Shown in pieces: positions 1 through 7,881 of a DNA stretch of 64,000 bases. The translations under genes were made by a program, and so were the position numbers. Each line of letters begins with the position of its first letter. Position 1 is the stretch's first letter. A model generated the notes under the pieces. The model was not told the origin of the DNA, did no database searches, and was given only the letters and a program-made list of their open reading frames with translations. The stretch is from JADJOY01 sp016713535 [NCBI: Deltaproteobacteria bacterium]. Its GTDB lineage: Bacteria > JADJOY01. The stretch covers positions 30,608 to 94,607 of the forward strand of contig JADJOY010000038.1 of NCBI GenBank assembly GCA_016713535.1. The letters are read 5' to 3'.

Positions 1-138
1 GTCGAACCCGAGCACGGCGAGCTCCTGCCAGGCCACGTCGGGCACCGTTCCCAGCGTCAGGCGTCGGCCGAAGCGCTCGCTCTGTCGCGCGAGCCAAGCC
101 GGCGCGTGGAGCTCGTAGAGTCGTCTCGGCCCGGTCAT
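1..138 (-). CDS. Alpha-amylase-family protein, N-terminal fragment
   Basis: Reading the minus strand from an ATG at 138 gives 46 uninterrupted codons to the window edge. The peptide starts MTGPRRLYELHAPAWL and later reads TVPDVAWQELAVLGFD. This matches the start of a group of GH13-like proteins (a YEI/WL...L block followed by VPDxxWxxLAxLGFD, the first beta strand of the barrel). No catalytic residues lie inside the window, so the substrate is unknown. It is divergent from the CblC-like gene, with about 85 bases between the starts. The call rests on a short N-terminal resemblance only. Confidence 0.5.
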   Translation of the reverse strand, partial: MTGPRRLYELHAPAWLARQSERFGRRLTLGTVPDVAWQELAVLGFD

Positions 139-222
139 CGGTGGAGTTGGTTCGAGCTCGTCGGCGTGAGTCGCGACGAATCCTCGTAAGCCTAGCGCCC
201 GGACGGGCTACATTCCGTCCCC

Positions 223-960
223 GTGAACCTGGCCGCCGAGATCCTCCACGAGCTCACCGAGCGGCTGCGCCCGGCGGGCCTCGACCTCGTCGCGCCGTTT
301 CGGGTGGGTACCTACAACGCGCAGATTCCTGCACGCTACCAGCTCCCCGTCTTCGGCCGGGACGACGCACTCGGCGTCGTGGTCGGAAACAGCCGCGCGA
401 TCTGGGAGCCCTTCGTGCGCTCGCTCTCGGACGAGCCGGGTGGGCTGCGCTCGCTTCACCCGCTCGACCGCTACGTGGAGCGCGTGGTCGGCGCCGCGCT
501 CGCACCCCTCGCGGTGCGCCGCCAGGCGCGCTGGGCGCATGCGCGGCTCACACGACGCGTGGCGGTCCAGCGCGCCGTGTACGCCGCCGGTCTCGCGTTC
601 CCCGCGCCGTGCCGCCTCGCGATTCACCCGCGGCATGGATTGTGGATCGGGCTTCGCGCCGCGATCGCGTTCGATGTGGAGCCGATGCTCGTTGCACACC
701 CGACCGGCACGGACACCGCGCCGCATCCGTGCGACGCGTGCGCGGCGCGCCCATGCCTGCCGGCGTTCGAGTCCGCGCTCGCCGCGACCGGCGGTCGTCG
801 CGGCTGCGACGTATCGCCCTGGCAGGCGGTCCGCGACGCCTGCCCGCTGGCACCCCGAGAGCGCTACGTCGATCCCGAGATTCGTTATCACTACACCAAG
901 GATCGCGCCGTGTTGCGGGACTCCGTGGCCGCTCTCGATGGTTCGACGAAGGTTCGTTGA
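223..960 (+). CDS. CblC (MMACHC)-like protein
   Basis: 245 residues from a GTG start. Landmarks are LPVFGRDDALGVVVGN near residue 45, HPLDRYVERVV near 80, a PCDACAARPCLPAFE cysteine cluster near 165, and DACPLAPRERY followed by IRYHYTKD at the C terminus. This arrangement fits bacterial relatives of MMACHC/CblC, the flavin-dependent cobalamin-processing proteins that remove the upper ligand of B12. QueG-type iron-sulfur reductases also end in a similar Cys/ACP segment, so this is a family-level call. The gene stands alone between the amylase-like gene and fadN. B12 handling is inferred from family resemblance, not from context. Confidence 0.5.
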   Translation: MNLAAEILHELTERLRPAGLDLVAPFRVGTYNAQIPARYQLPVFGRDDALGVVVGNSRAIWEPFVRSLSDEPGGLRSLHPLDRYVERVVGAALAPLAVRRQARWAHARLTRRVAVQRAVYAAGLAFPAPCRLAIHPRHGLWIGLRAAIAFDVEPMLVAHPTGTDTAPHPCDACAARPCLPAFESALAATGGRRGCDVSPWQAVRDACPLAPRERYVDPEIRYHYTKDRAVLRDSVAALDGSTKVR

Positions 961-1118
961 CGCACTGCGCCGCGGACCAATATGTTCCGAAGCATCACCG
1001 TCTCGGTCGCCGAGATCGCGGCGGTCCGCCTTCCGCAACCTCATCTCGATCGTCCCGGGTCCTGCCGTGCCGTGACGGGTACGGCTGCTCGCGAGGCCCG
1101 CGCGAAAGAGGAGCCACC

Positions 1119-3539
1119 ATGAAGCGAGAGATCCGCAAGGTCGCCGTGCTGGGCTCGGGTGTCATGGGCAGCGCCATCGCTGCTCATCTGGCGAACGCTG
1201 GCATCCCGTCGATCCTGCTCGACATCGTTCCAAAGGCGCCGGACCCGGCGGAGGAGAAGGCGGGTCTCACGCTCCAGTCGAAGGCGGTGCGCAACCGCTT
1301 CGCGCGCGTGGCGCTCGAGAACGCCACCAAGGCGAAGCCCGCGCCGTTCTTCGACGTGGCGCTCACCTCGCTGATCGAGATCGGCAACTTCGACGACGAC
1401 TTCGCGCGCATCGGCGAGTGCGACTGGATCGTCGAGGTGGTGGTCGAGAACCTCGAGGTCAAGAAGAGCGTGATGTCGCGGATCGCCGAGCACAGGAAGC
1501 CCGGCTCGATCGTGAGATCGAACACCAGCGGCATCCCCATCGGCGCGATGAGCGCCCACTGCTCGAAGGAGTTCCGCGAGCACTTCCTCGGCACCCACTT
1601 CTTCAACCCGGTCCGCTACATGAAGCTCCTCGAGATCATCCCCGGGCCGGACACCCTGCCCGAGGTGCTCTCGTTCATGAGCGAGTTCGGCGAGCGCGTC
1701 CTCGGCAAGGGGATCGTGCGCTGCAAGGACACGCCGAACTTCGTCGCCAACCGCATCGGCGTGTTCGGGATGCTCCGCACCATGCACCTCATGGAGGAGC
1801 TCGAGTACACGATCGACGAGGTCGACGCGATCTCGGGTCCGCCGATGGCGCACCCGCGCTCGGCGTCGTTCCGCACCGCCGACCTCGCCGGCGTCGATAC
1901 GCTGGTGCACGTCTGTGACAACGTGTTCGCGAGCGTCCCCGACGACGAGATGCGCGACACCTTCAAGGTGCCCGAGTTCGTGCGCGCGATGGTCGCGGCG
2001 AAGCGCCTCGGCGACAAGACCGGTGGCGGCTTCTACAAGAAGGGCAAGAGCCCCACGGGTGAGCGCCAGAACCTGACACTCGATCCCGCGAGCGGCGACT
2101 ACAAGCCCTCCGAGAAGATCAAGATCGACTCGCTGGGCGTGGCGAAGAACCTCGACAGCGCCGCGGACCGCCTGAAGAACACGGTCTACGCCGAGGACCG
2201 CGCGGGCGCCTTCGCGTGGCCGCTGATGCGCGACACGCTGCTCTACTCGGCGAACCGTGTGCCCGAGATCGCGGACTCGCTCTCCGAGCTCGACCGCGCG
2301 ATGCGGTGGGGCTTCAACTGGGACCTCGGCCCCTTCGAGTCGTGGGATGCCATCGGCGTTCGTGAGTCGGTCGCGAAGATGAAGGCCGAGAAGGCCAAGG
2401 TGCCGGCGTGGGTCGAGGCGATGCTCGCCTCCGGCAAGGAGACCTTCTACGTCCGCAAGGACGGTGTGCGCTGCGTCTACGACCCGGCGAAGAAGGACTA
2501 CGTCGCCGAGACCGTGCACCCCAAGGTGATCCTGCTGCCCTCGCTCAAGGAGCGCAGCAAGACCATCCAGGAGAACTCGAGCGCCTCGCTGGTCGACATC
2601 GGCGATGGCGTCGTGTGCCTCGAGTTCCATTCCAAGATGAACGCCGTCGACGCCGACCTCATCTCGCTTCTCTCCGAGGGCATCGACTACGTCGCCGCCA
2701 ACGGCGAGGGCCTGGTGATCGCCAACCACGATCCGCAGGCCTTCAGCGCCGGTGCCAACCTGATGCTCATCTACATGGCGGCCCAGCAGCAGATGTGGGC
2801 CGACATCGAGAAGCTCTCGGCCGAGTTCCAGCAGGCCAACATGAAGCTCAAGACCTCGCCCAAGCCGGTGGTGGTGGCGCCGGCCGGCCTGGCGCTCGGC
2901 GGCGGAGCGGAGATCGTGCTGCACGGGCCGAAGGTCCGCGCCCACGGCGAGCTCTACTGCGGCCTCGTCGAGGTGGGCGTTGGCCTCATCCCGGGGGCCG
3001 GCGGTTGCAAGGAGCTCGCGGTGCGTGCGACCCAGGGGCTGCCGCAGGGCGGCATGGTGGCGGTCGATCCGGCGCCGTTCATCGTCCGCGCCTTCGAGGC
3101 GATCGCGATGGCGAAGGTCTCGACGAGCGCCGTCGAGGCCCGCAACAACGGGTTCCTGCGTCCCACCGACGGCATCACGCTCAACCGCGACCACCTGATC
3201 CAGGACGCCAAGGACGAGGTGCTGCACCTGGCGCGCATGGGCTACCGCCCACCGCAAGCTCGCACGGACGTGGTCGTCGGTGGCGAGCCGGTGTGCGCCG
3301 CACTCGTGGCCGCCGTGCAGGGCATGAAGCGCAGCGGCTTCGTGAGCGACCACGACGTGAAGATCGCGTCCAAGGTCGCGTACGTGATCACCGGCGGGCC
3401 GGTGGCCGCGGGCACCAAGGTCAGCGAGCAGTACCTCCTCGACCTCGAGCGCGAGGCGTTCCTGAGCCTCGTCGGCGAGGCCAAGTCGCAGGAACGGATC
3501 CAGCACATGCTGCTCAAGGGAAAGCCGCTCCGGAACTGA
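1119..3539 (+). CDS. fadN: 3-hydroxyacyl-CoA dehydrogenase / enoyl-CoA hydratase fusion
   Basis: 806 residues from the ATG at 1119, preceded by AAAGAGGAG at a suitable distance; the reading frame stays open far upstream, but only this start has a ribosome site. The N-terminal half is the NAD-dependent dehydrogenase: Rossmann motif GSGVMGSAIAAHLA at residues 11-24, then HFFNPVRYMKLLEIIPG and NFVANRIG. The C-terminal third is a crotonase fold with AFSAGANLMLI and GLIPGAGGCKELAVR. Dehydrogenase first and hydratase last is the order of Bacillus FadN, not of E. coli FadB. The protein would hydrate trans-2-enoyl-CoA and oxidise the 3-hydroxyacyl-CoA in beta-oxidation. fadA follows 60 bases downstream, as in fadN-fadA operons. 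Confidence 0.93.
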   Translation: MKREIRKVAVLGSGVMGSAIAAHLANAGIPSILLDIVPKAPDPAEEKAGLTLQSKAVRNRFARVALENATKAKPAPFFDVALTSLIEIGNFDDDFARIGECDWIVEVVVENLEVKKSVMSRIAEHRKPGSIVRSNTSGIPIGAMSAHCSKEFREHFLGTHFFNPVRYMKLLEIIPGPDTLPEVLSFMSEFGERVLGKGIVRCKDTPNFVANRIGVFGMLRTMHLMEELEYTIDEVDAISGPPMAHPRSASFRTADLAGVDTLVHVCDNVFASVPDDEMRDTFKVPEFVRAMVAAKRLGDKTGGGFYKKGKSPTGERQNLTLDPASGDYKPSEKIKIDSLGVAKNLDSAADRLKNTVYAEDRAGAFAWPLMRDTLLYSANRVPEIADSLSELDRAMRWGFNWDLGPFESWDAIGVRESVAKMKAEKAKVPAWVEAMLASGKETFYVRKDGVRCVYDPAKKDYVAETVHPKVILLPSLKERSKTIQENSSASLVDIGDGVVCLEFHSKMNAVDADLISLLSEGIDYVAANGEGLVIANHDPQAFSAGANLMLIYMAAQQQMWADIEKLSAEFQQANMKLKTSPKPVVVAPAGLALGGGAEIVLHGPKVRAHGELYCGLVEVGVGLIPGAGGCKELAVRATQGLPQGGMVAVDPAPFIVRAFEAIAMAKVSTSAVEARNNGFLRPTDGITLNRDHLIQDAKDEVLHLARMGYRPPQARTDVVVGGEPVCAALVAAVQGMKRSGFVSDHDVKIASKVAYVITGGPVAAGTKVSEQYLLDLEREAFLSLVGEAKSQERIQHMLLKGKPLRN

Positions 3540-3599
3540 TCCGGTGCCGACATCCAACGACGCTCGCGCCAACTAATCTGATCGATCTGGGAGGACGCC

Positions 3600-4781
3600 A
3601 TGGAAGATGCAGTGATCGTGTCGTCGGTTCGCACCGCGGTCGGAAAGGCACCACGCGGGACGCTGCGCTACACCCGTCCGGACGACATGGGCGGCACCGC
3701 CATCAAGGCCGCGCTCGAACGCGCCGCCGGTGTCTCCGCCGAGGAGATCGGCGACGTGGTGATGGGCTGCGCCATGCCAGAGGGCGAGCAGGGGATGAAC
3801 GTGGCGCGGGTCGCCGCGACCATCGGCGGGCTGCCCAACAGTGTCCCCGCCTACACCGTGAATCGCTTCTGCAGCTCGGGGCTCCAGGCGATCGCCATCG
3901 CCGCGGAGCGCATCATGATCGGCGCGGACAGCGCCGCGATCGGTGGCGGGCTCGAGTCGATGAGCCTGGTGCCGATGGGCGGCAACAAGATCGTGCCCAA
4001 CCCCAAGCTCGTCGAGACCTACCCCGACGTGTACATCGGCATGGGCCACACCGCCGAGGCGGTGGCGCAGCGCTACGAGGTCAGCCGCCGGGAGCAGGAC
4101 GAGTTCGCCGTGACCAGCCACCAGAAGGCGGCGGCGGCGATCGCGGCCGGCAAGTTCAAGGACGAGATCGTGGCGCTCGACGCGAAGGTCTACACCGTCG
4201 GCAAGGACGGCCGGCCCGCCACCGCCACCAAGGTGTTCGACACCGACGAGGGCGTGCGCGCCGACACCAGCCTCGAGGGCCTCTCGAAGCTGCGCCCCGC
4301 GTTCCACCCGGCCGGCAGCGTCACCGCCGGCAACTCGTCGCAGACGAGTGATGGCGCCGCGGCGAGTGTGCTGCTCTCGGCCAAGCGCGCCAAGGAGCTC
4401 AGCCTCAAGCCGCTCGGCATCTACCGCGCCTTCGCGGTGGCGGGCTGCGATCCGGACGTCATGGGCATCGGCCCCGCGCTCGCGATCCCCAAGCTCCTCG
4501 AGAAGGCCGGCGTGAAGCTCGAGGACGTCGACCTCTTCGAGATCAACGAGGCGTTCGCGTCGCAGGCCCTCTACGTGGTGCGGGACCTCGGGCTCGACGA
4601 GGCCCGGGTGAACGTCAACGGCGGCGCGGTCGCGCTCGGCCACCCGCTCGGCTGCACCGGCGCCAAGCTCACCGCGACCCTGCTGCACGAGATGGGCCGC
4701 CGCCAGGCGCGCTGCGGCGTGATCAGCATGTGCATCGGCGGCGGCATGGGAGCCGCCGGCCTGTTCGAGCGGCCCGCCTGA
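3600..4781 (+). CDS. fadA: Acetyl-CoA acyltransferase (3-ketoacyl-CoA thiolase)
   Basis: 393 residues, the usual thiolase length. The nucleophilic cysteine is C91 in NRFCSSGLQA. The C-terminal catalytic motifs are NEAFASQ, GGAVALGHPLGCTGA (His) and CIGGGMGAAGLFE (second Cys). It catalyses thiolytic cleavage of 3-ketoacyl-CoA, the last step of beta-oxidation, on the product of the adjacent FadN-type protein. A GGGAGG ribosome site sits just before the ATG. A strong intrinsic terminator follows 29 bases after the stop, so fadN-fadA is probably a two-gene operon. Confidence 0.95.
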   Translation: MEDAVIVSSVRTAVGKAPRGTLRYTRPDDMGGTAIKAALERAAGVSAEEIGDVVMGCAMPEGEQGMNVARVAATIGGLPNSVPAYTVNRFCSSGLQAIAIAAERIMIGADSAAIGGGLESMSLVPMGGNKIVPNPKLVETYPDVYIGMGHTAEAVAQRYEVSRREQDEFAVTSHQKAAAAIAAGKFKDEIVALDAKVYTVGKDGRPATATKVFDTDEGVRADTSLEGLSKLRPAFHPAGSVTAGNSSQTSDGAAASVLLSAKRAKELSLKPLGIYRAFAVAGCDPDVMGIGPALAIPKLLEKAGVKLEDVDLFEINEAFASQALYVVRDLGLDEARVNVNGGAVALGHPLGCTGAKLTATLLHEMGRRQARCGVISMCIGGGMGAAGLFERPA

Positions 4782-4809
4782 TCGCTCGTCAGCCGTCGCG
4801 CCGTTCGAA

Positions 4810-4845
4810 CGCCCCCGGGGAAGCCTCCCCGGGGGCGTTTCGTTT
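4810..4845 (+). terminator. Rho-independent terminator after fadA
   Basis: A perfect 12-bp stem (4810-4821 paired with 4826-4837, sequence CGCCCCCGGGGA) with an AGCC loop is followed by TTTCGTTT. It lies directly downstream of the fadA stop codon and before the next gene on the same strand. Confidence 0.88.
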
Positions 4846-4881
4846 GCGCTCGTCGTCGGGCGCGCGGATGCTCGCACGGCC

Positions 4882-5415
4882 GTGAAGCGTTCCACCCTGC
4901 GCTCGTGGCGAGTGCCGGCGCTGTGTGGCGCGATCCTCGTGGCCGCGGTCCTCGTGTACGGCTGGCTCCCGGTTTCACCACGGTTGATCGCGGTGGCCGT
5001 CCGCGCGGTTGGTCCGCGCCCGGTCTATCGGCTGCTGTCCGACGACGATGTGCGCTGGGAGCGGATCGTGGCGGGCGTGGAGACCGGGGACGCCGCGTGG
5101 CTTCGGGCCGCCGTGGCGCTCTATCCGGCGCTCGACACCCATCCTGGTGAAGAGATGTTCGCGGCGGTGTCGACCGTCCTCGAGATCGACCCGTCCGGAG
5201 CCTTCGGGACCCTGCTACCTCGATACGGCCCCGAGGTCGTCTGCGGCGGGCCGTGGGGCGAGGATCCGATGACGCCGGCGAAGGCACGGCGGCGTCTCGC
5301 CATCGTCCGCGCGCTTCCAGCGGAAGCCGAGACAGCCGAGGCGGCGAGCGGCTGCCAGCGAGTGGCCGAAGCCGTCGTTCGAGCGGCGGAGGGTGGACGG
5401 CTCGGCGGCTGGTGA
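4882..5415 (+). CDS. Hypothetical protein with N-terminal membrane anchor
   Basis: 177 residues from a GTG start just after the fadA terminator. Residues 8-28 (VPALCGAILVAAVLVYGWLPV) form one hydrophobic segment behind a short basic stretch, so the rest is probably periplasmic. The soluble part is helical and acidic with two cysteines (VVCGGPWG and ASGCQR), which could form a disulfide. I recognise no family. It lies upstream of the polysaccharide genes on the same strand, but nothing ties it to that pathway. Confidence 0.6.
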   Translation: MKRSTLRSWRVPALCGAILVAAVLVYGWLPVSPRLIAVAVRAVGPRPVYRLLSDDDVRWERIVAGVETGDAAWLRAAVALYPALDTHPGEEMFAAVSTVLEIDPSGAFGTLLPRYGPEVVCGGPWGEDPMTPAKARRRLAIVRALPAEAETAEAASGCQRVAEAVVRAAEGGRLGGW

Positions 5416-5524
5416 GTCGTCTGCGCGGCGCCTTCGGATGGCCCGGTACGGGGCTTGCTGAGTGGACTCCGCGACGCTCCAAGTTGGACCGGGGCGGCCC
5501 CCTCCACCCAGGCGAGTTGCGAAC

Positions 5525-6631
5525 ATGGAATGCAAACGGTCGTCGCTCCTCCTCGCTGTGCTCCTCGTCGGCGCGCTGGACGGATGCTCCGCGAAGCAGC
5601 CAGCGGAGACGCGCGGCTCGAGCGACTCACCCGCCGTTGCCGCCTCGCCGACCGAGCGGGCCGATGCGGCGTCCCAGGGCGCCACCCGCGCGCGTGTCGA
5701 GCGGCTCCTGGATTCCCGCCGCAACCTGGCGGGATCGAACGACTACCTGGTCGGTCCCGGCGACGTCCTCAAGATCGCGGTGTTCGAGGTGCCGGAGATG
5801 GACCGCACAGCGCGGGTCGCCGAGTCCGGCGACATCACGCTGCCGTTGCTCGGCAACGTCCCGGTGGTCGGGCTCACCGTCCAGGGCGTTCACGACCGGC
5901 TGGGAGCTCTGCTGGGACGGAAGTACGTCGTGAACCCGCAGGTGGACGTGCACGTCGAGACGTTCGCGAGCCAGCGGGTCGCGATGATGGGGCGCGTGGA
6001 GAAGCCGGGCATCTACCCGCTCTCGCGCTCCGCGAGCCGGATCGTCGACCTGGTGGGGCAGGCGGGCGGGCTCACGCCCGAGGCCGCGCGTCGCATCGAG
6101 CTCTACCCGGTCGAGGAGCGGCCAGCCGGCGCTCTGGCGTCGCCACCAGGAACGGCCGTCGCGGGCGGAACCACCATCGATCGAGCCGCCATCGAAGGGC
6201 GCCACCCGATCGTCATCGACCTGTTCGACCTGATGGACCTCTCGGATCCGATCTCGAGCCTCGCGCTGCGCGACGGCGACGTCGTGTTCGTCCCCGATCG
6301 GGGCGACTTCTTCGTCGGTGGTGAGGTGAAGAAGCCCGGGAAATACGGTCTCTCCGACACCTCGACGCTCATCACGGCGATCGCCGAGGCGGGCGGCCTG
6401 GGAGACTTCCCGATCACCGACCAGGTGCTGCTGGTGCGCCACCCGAGTCCCAGCGAGAAGGTCACCATCGCGCTCGACTTCGACGCGATCACCGCAGGTG
6501 ACCAGCCTGACGTGGCGATCCACGAGGGTGACCAGGTGATCGTTCACCGCAGCCTGTTGCGCGCCGGTGTCTCCAAGGTCGTCGAGACCATGGGCCGATT
6601 CATCGGCATCGGCCTCTCCGCACCCCTCTGA
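5525..6631 (+). CDS. Polysaccharide export lipoprotein with SLBB domains (Wza-like)
   Basis: The ATG at 5525 is preferred over the upstream in-frame GTG at 5462 because it gives a lipoprotein signal peptide, MECKRSSLLLAVLLVGALDGC, with the lipidated Cys in the lipobox. The mature 350-residue protein starts with the Poly_export domain (DYLVGPGDVLKIAVFEVPEM) and continues into SLBB beta-grasp repeats (VAMMGRVEKPGIYPL; FFVGGEVKKPGKYGL). Such proteins form the outer-membrane channel for capsule or exopolysaccharide and work with a Wzc-type co-polymerase, encoded here two genes downstream. A long variable insert of about 50 residues (around 190-240) separates the SLBB units. Confidence 0.9.
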   Translation: MECKRSSLLLAVLLVGALDGCSAKQPAETRGSSDSPAVAASPTERADAASQGATRARVERLLDSRRNLAGSNDYLVGPGDVLKIAVFEVPEMDRTARVAESGDITLPLLGNVPVVGLTVQGVHDRLGALLGRKYVVNPQVDVHVETFASQRVAMMGRVEKPGIYPLSRSASRIVDLVGQAGGLTPEAARRIELYPVEERPAGALASPPGTAVAGGTTIDRAAIEGRHPIVIDLFDLMDLSDPISSLALRDGDVVFVPDRGDFFVGGEVKKPGKYGLSDTSTLITAIAEAGGLGDFPITDQVLLVRHPSPSEKVTIALDFDAITAGDQPDVAIHEGDQVIVHRSLLRAGVSKVVETMGRFIGIGLSAPL

Positions 6632-7193
6632 TTCGACCCCGGAAGCGCCAGCGTCGCGCCCTCGGCCACACCGGTCAGCGCGAACGCCGGCGCTGCTCCG
6701 TTCGCGCCGCCGCGAGACGGCTGCGTCGCCCTCGCCCTCCCGCCAGCCGGTCGCCGCGCCTGCCGCGGGCGCGGCAGGGCGCGGTGCCGCGCGCGCTCGG
6801 CGGACCGCTGCGTACCCGCACCCCGCCGACCGTTCAGGGCCGGAACGGACCGCTCGCCGGGCCGCGACGGCCTTTTCGCGTTAGAGGGGAGGCGCCTGCG
6901 GTTGCGGCCGACGGGCGATGCGCCCGATCCCTCGTCGGTCGGCCGCCCCGCGTCGCCGAGCTCTCGCTGGGCGCGAAAATCGGCCCGCTTTCGGGCTCCA
7001 ACCGGCTCCGACGCCCGACCCCCCACAGGAAGCGCTCCGCGAGGTTGGCGGAGGCACGCCAGCGCGTGCGGAGCCCGAGGCACGAGCGTTGCACCCGAGC
7101 CCGCCGTGTTTCGCGGCGCGGGCTCGGCTCGCGCGATCCAACGAACGCCTCGGGTTCCATCCCAGCCTTCTCTCGCCGAAGGAGCGTCCTCCC
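6632..7193 (+). other. 562-bp non-coding stretch inside the polysaccharide locus
   Basis: No convincing gene on either strand: the open frames are arginine-rich GC shadows. It holds two strong hairpins without a T-tract: an 8-bp stem CCTGCCGC/GCGGCAGG at 6759-6778 and a 9-bp stem CGAGCCCGC/GCGGGCTCG at 7096-7126, about 65 bases before the next start. A long leader of this kind could carry a promoter or a regulatory RNA, but I see no recognisable consensus. Confidence 0.45.
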
Positions 7194-7808
7194 ATGTCTA
7201 CGTCCCGGCGTCGTCGTACGGTTCCGGTGCTGCTCGCGGTTGCGCTGCTCACTCGTACCTCGCTCATCCCGGTTTCGATCGCCAGCGCCGGCGCGTCACC
7301 CGGGCTCGTCGGCGAGGTCCGCGCCGCGAGCGGCACGCCGGTCGCGGGCTCGGCGGTCGGGCTCTTCGAGCAAGCGACCGGAGTCTTGAGCGCTTCCACC
7401 AAGACCTCCCCCTCGGGCGAGTTCCGTTTCGAGACGGTCCGTCCGGGCCGCTACAAGCTGGCCGTGGGCGTGGCGGACGGGACGTTCACCAGCGCGACCT
7501 ACGTCGCCACGGTCGCGGAGGCCGGTTCACCCGATACGCGCGTCGACTGGACGCTGTATCCCGCCGGCGTGACGCCGCCCACGGTGCAGGTCGCGGCCGC
7601 CGACGATTCGCGCTCGGTGGCCGGAGTCGTCTCGAAGGCCGAGCCTGCTGCCCCGCTCGCGACCTCCGCGTTCGTCGCGGAGGTGCCGGCCTGGGTGCTC
7701 GCCACCGGGGCCGCGGGCGTCGCCGTGGGCGCGAGCCTGGGCGGTTTGTGCCTCTCGGGCACGGCGATCTGCGAAGAGGCGAAGACCACGGCCAGTCCTC
7801 AAGAGTGA
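7194..7808 (+). CDS. Secreted carboxypeptidase-regulatory-like domain protein
   Basis: 204 residues from the ATG at 7194. A signal peptide with a basic SRRRR start and a hydrophobic stretch ends near residue 30. One CarboxypepD_reg-type beta-sandwich follows (LVGEVRAASGTPVAGSAV... GEFRFETVRPGRYKLAV). A C-terminal hydrophobic segment (VLATGAAGVAVGASLGGLCL) near residues 165-185 is followed by a short tail. It looks like a small protein anchored at its C terminus and displayed in the periplasm. It sits between the Wza-like and Wzc-like genes, which suggests an accessory role in export or assembly. That role is inferred from position only. Confidence 0.7.
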   Translation: MSTSRRRRTVPVLLAVALLTRTSLIPVSIASAGASPGLVGEVRAASGTPVAGSAVGLFEQATGVLSASTKTSPSGEFRFETVRPGRYKLAVGVADGTFTSATYVATVAEAGSPDTRVDWTLYPAGVTPPTVQVAAADDSRSVAGVVSKAEPAAPLATSAFVAEVPAWVLATGAAGVAVGASLGGLCLSGTAICEEAKTTASPQE

Positions 7809-7881
7809 TCCCAGCGGCCCGGCGCGCGGCGGAGTCGTCGCGGTTGCGCGCATGCCGAGCACAGATCGAAGGGAATCGATC

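Noticed and set aside
141-1118. Upstream extension of the fadN frame
   Set aside because: Arginine/proline-rich, overlaps the CblC-like gene in another frame, and the ATG at 1119 has a good ribosome site at the start of the Rossmann fold.
1041-3572. 843-codon minus-strand open frame opposite fadN
   Set aside because: Rich in His, Arg, Leu and Val without family motifs; it is a GC-driven shadow of the dehydrogenase/hydratase gene.
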